Assembly: GCA_021298355.1 (NCBI GenBank)
Contig: JAJTEH010000008.1
Location: 1-64,000 of the forward strand
DNA length: 64,000 bases
Source: Flammeovirgaceae bacterium
GTDB lineage: Bacteria; Bacteroidota; Bacteroidia; Cytophagales; Cyclobacteriaceae
Direction of reading: 5' to 3'
Part shown: positions 62,265 through 64,000 of the stretch, one piece after another
Position numbering within the stretch: position 1 is the stretch's first letter
Layout of the letters: each line of letters opens with the position of its first letter
Notes under the pieces: model-generated
Database searches by the model: none
What the model was told of the DNA's origin: nothing
What the model saw: only the letters and a program-made list of their open reading frames with translations
Made by a program: the position numbers and the translations under genes

Positions 62265-62678
62265 TTATTTTTTGGATGCATGGCCTGCCAGCAGTTTCCA
62301 TCCTTTCTTAGTTTTAACCCATGTATCTGTAACCATCAGCGTGTAATCAAACGATTTACCATTCCATGTTCCTTTTTGCCTGAGTATTCCGGTTAACACA
62401 ACTGTTTTGCCTTCTTCTATAATTTTTACATCACTGGTTTCATTTATTTCTAAAGTTAGAGCTTTGTTTTCGATATCACTTACCATATCTTTTTTGTATT
62501 TTTTTATGCCACCCGATGCTTGCAAAACAAATAAATCATGGTACAAACCTTCTGCGCTTTTTTTATCATGGTTGATTATATAGGCATTAAGTTGTTTATC
62601 CAACTGCTCCACAGGATGAACCTGCGCAAATGATGATAAGGCAAAGAAGAAGGGGAGAATGGCGAAAATTGATTTCAT
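62265..62678 (-). CDS. NTF2-like exported protein
   Basis: 137 aa. Signal peptide (FAILPFFFALSSFAQ). The mature part has the DUF4440/NTF2-like pattern: LDKQLNAYIINHDKKSAEGLYHDLFVLQASGG and VKIIEEGKTVVLTGILRQKGTWNGKSFDYTLMVTDTWVKTKKGWKLLAGHASK. A small-molecule-binding cone fold, perhaps in the periplasm. It precedes the EamA gene on the same strand. Confidence 0.75.
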   Translation of the reverse strand: MKSIFAILPFFFALSSFAQVHPVEQLDKQLNAYIINHDKKSAEGLYHDLFVLQASGGIKKYKKDMVSDIENKALTLEINETSDVKIIEEGKTVVLTGILRQKGTWNGKSFDYTLMVTDTWVKTKKGWKLLAGHASKK

Positions 62679-62760
62679 TAGGTTGTATTTTTTACAAAAC
62701 TGCTTAATTTAACGCAAGCATAACAGTTTCAGTTTTGATTATTTTAACCATATCAGTTGT

Positions 62761-64000
62761 ATGCAAAAGGTATTGTACCAAGAAGTAGCAGAGAGGATTG
62801 AAAAACTGATTCAGAAAGGATCGTTAAAGTTAGGCGATAAATTATTGTCTGTTCGCGCGCTCAGTCAGGAGCAAGGAGTAAGTTTATCAACTGCCTATCA
62901 AACGTATTATTATTTAGAGAGCAAAGGGTTAATTGAAGCTAAACCCCAATCGGGTTATTATGTAAAATTTTCTACTCAACATTTCCCGGCTATGCCAAGC
63001 ATGGCAAAAGAAACACAGGTAGCCCGACCTGTTTCTACCAGTGAAATGATTGAAGATGTGTACCAGCGTTTATTTCAACCCGGTATGATTAACCTGGCTG
63101 TTGGCTCTCCGGGTATTCCCTTTTTACCCGTTGCTAAATTGAGCAAAGCAGCGCACTATGTAATTCGAAAACAGCCTGATAAAATTTTGCAATACGAAGA
63201 AGTGAAAGGCAATGCCAACTTGCGTTTGCAAATTGCCCGGCTCAGTTTTAACTGGGGTGGTGCCGTTGGAAAAGATGATGTAGTTATTACTGCCGGATGT
63301 GTGGAGGCATTATCGCTGGCCATAAAAGCAGTAACCCAACCGGGCGATGCTGTGGCTATTGAATCGCCAACGTATCATGCTATTTTTCAAATTATGGAAA
63401 GTCAGGGATTGAAGGTGGTTGAAATTCCATGCGATCCGCAACATGGTATTGATTTACAATTTTTAGAAAATGCTATCACACGCTTTGCCATTAAAGCATG
63501 TTTGTTTGTTCCCAATTTTAATAACCCTATCGGAAGTTGCATGCCCGATGCCAACAAAAAGAAATTGGTTGAGTTGTTGGCGAGCAAAGAAATTCCATTA
63601 ATTGAAGACGATATTTATGGCGAACTTTACTTTGGTACTAACCGCCCGCGCACCTGCAAGAGCTTTGATAAAAAAGGAATGGTAATTTATTGTTCTTCCT
63701 TTTCAAAATCATTAGCGCCCGGTTACAGACTGGGGTATACCATTGCGGGTAAATTCACAGAAAAAATTATTGCATTAAAAAGAATGCACGTTGTTTCTAC
63801 CAACACCTTAGCACAAGCTGTTATCGCCCATTTTTTAGAACATGGCCGATACGAATTACATTTGCGCAATCTTCGAAAAAATTTGCACAGCAATTGGTTA
63901 AAATACATGCAAGTAATTTTAGCCTCATTTCCGGAGTCTGCAAAAATTTCACGGCCTTCCGGTGGTTTTGTAATATGGATTGAATTGAACAAGCAAACTG
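62761..64000 (+). CDS. MocR-type PLP-dependent transcriptional regulator (partial)
   Basis: Runs off the window end; 413 residues visible. The N-terminal GntR wHTH is at about 8-68 (ERIEKLIQKGSLKLGDKLLSVRALSQEQGVSLSTAYQTYYYLESKGLI). An aminotransferase-I domain follows, with LAVGSPGIPFLP, PNFNNPIGSCMP, EDDIYGELYF and the PLP lysine in SSFSKSLAPGYRLGY. A stop is missing only because the sequence ends. Probably controls the divergent EamA transporter. Confidence 0.93.
   Translation, partial: MQKVLYQEVAERIEKLIQKGSLKLGDKLLSVRALSQEQGVSLSTAYQTYYYLESKGLIEAKPQSGYYVKFSTQHFPAMPSMAKETQVARPVSTSEMIEDVYQRLFQPGMINLAVGSPGIPFLPVAKLSKAAHYVIRKQPDKILQYEEVKGNANLRLQIARLSFNWGGAVGKDDVVITAGCVEALSLAIKAVTQPGDAVAIESPTYHAIFQIMESQGLKVVEIPCDPQHGIDLQFLENAITRFAIKACLFVPNFNNPIGSCMPDANKKKLVELLASKEIPLIEDDIYGELYFGTNRPRTCKSFDKKGMVIYCSSFSKSLAPGYRLGYTIAGKFTEKIIALKRMHVVSTNTLAQAVIAHFLEHGRYELHLRNLRKNLHSNWLKYMQVILASFPESAKISRPSGGFVIWIELNKQT

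Overview
The window comes from a moderately AT-rich member of the Bacteroidetes, probably of Cytophagales/Chitinophagales type. Evidence for this: a type IX secretion C-terminal sorting domain, many outer-membrane beta-barrel proteins and a TonB receptor, the Bacteroidetes version of the menaquinone cluster, LpxK, a large-type PurL, weak Shine-Dalgarno sequences and -7 elements of the TAnnTTTG kind. Most of the window is ordinary chromosome. No genus can be named from the sequence alone.

Layout. 1-130: possible structured RNA (weak SRP-like motifs). 0.1-6.8 kb: MCE/Mla-type lipid transporter pair (mlaF-mlaE), an SDR oxidoreductase, beta-barrel proteins, an LtaS-like sulfatase whose metal-binding His is replaced by Leu, and a YebC-family regulator. 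6.9-12.5 kb: a tight minus-strand menaquinone operon in the order hotdog thioesterase (menI-like), menF, menD, menB, a TerB-like protein and menE. 12.6-20.2 kb: phosphatase, TPR protein, zinc-ribbon/coiled-coil protein, Nif3-like protein, lpxK, putative porin and miaE. 20.2-31.2 kb: a giant secreted beta-propeller protein with a T9SS signal, a secreted 'asparagine synthetase B'-like protein with its lipoprotein partner, a MacB-type permease, an FKBP isomerase, and a metal-uptake-like set (TonB receptor, PepSY membrane protein, Cys/His-tailed small protein).

31.4-40.9 kb is the accessory region. It starts at tRNA-Leu(CAA) and its terminator. Then come a HARE-HTH protein, an internally deleted cysteine desulfurase (possibly the remnant of a phosphorothioation or other defence locus), a KilA-N protein and a frameshifted excisionase-like fragment. 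The fragment runs directly into a CRISPR array of 20 identical-looking 36-bp repeats and 19 spacers. Next, on the minus strand, come cas2, cas1, a Y1/HUH REP-associated transposase that overlaps cas1 by 8 nt, a 13-bp perfect palindrome, and a 1430-residue cas9. A tracrRNA with a clear terminator lies on the plus strand just upstream of cas9. With no csn2 or cas4 this is type II-C. Two points make it unusual: the RAYT gene sits inside the cas operon, and each repeat contains a sequence that fits a Bacteroidetes promoter placed to start transcription at the spacer boundary.

41.1-64 kb: purL, an alpha/beta hydrolase, an ECF sigma factor with a small membrane protein, a TetR-TolC-adaptor-RND efflux operon with a candidate TetR operator, a membrane metallophosphoesterase, a TerC-family protein with a structured leader, an SPFH lipoprotein operon, ilvE, a PPOX-family flavoprotein, a 34-residue membrane protein, a PLP decarboxylase, a GNAT, an EamA transporter, an NTF2-like protein, and a divergent MocR-type regulator cut off by the window end.
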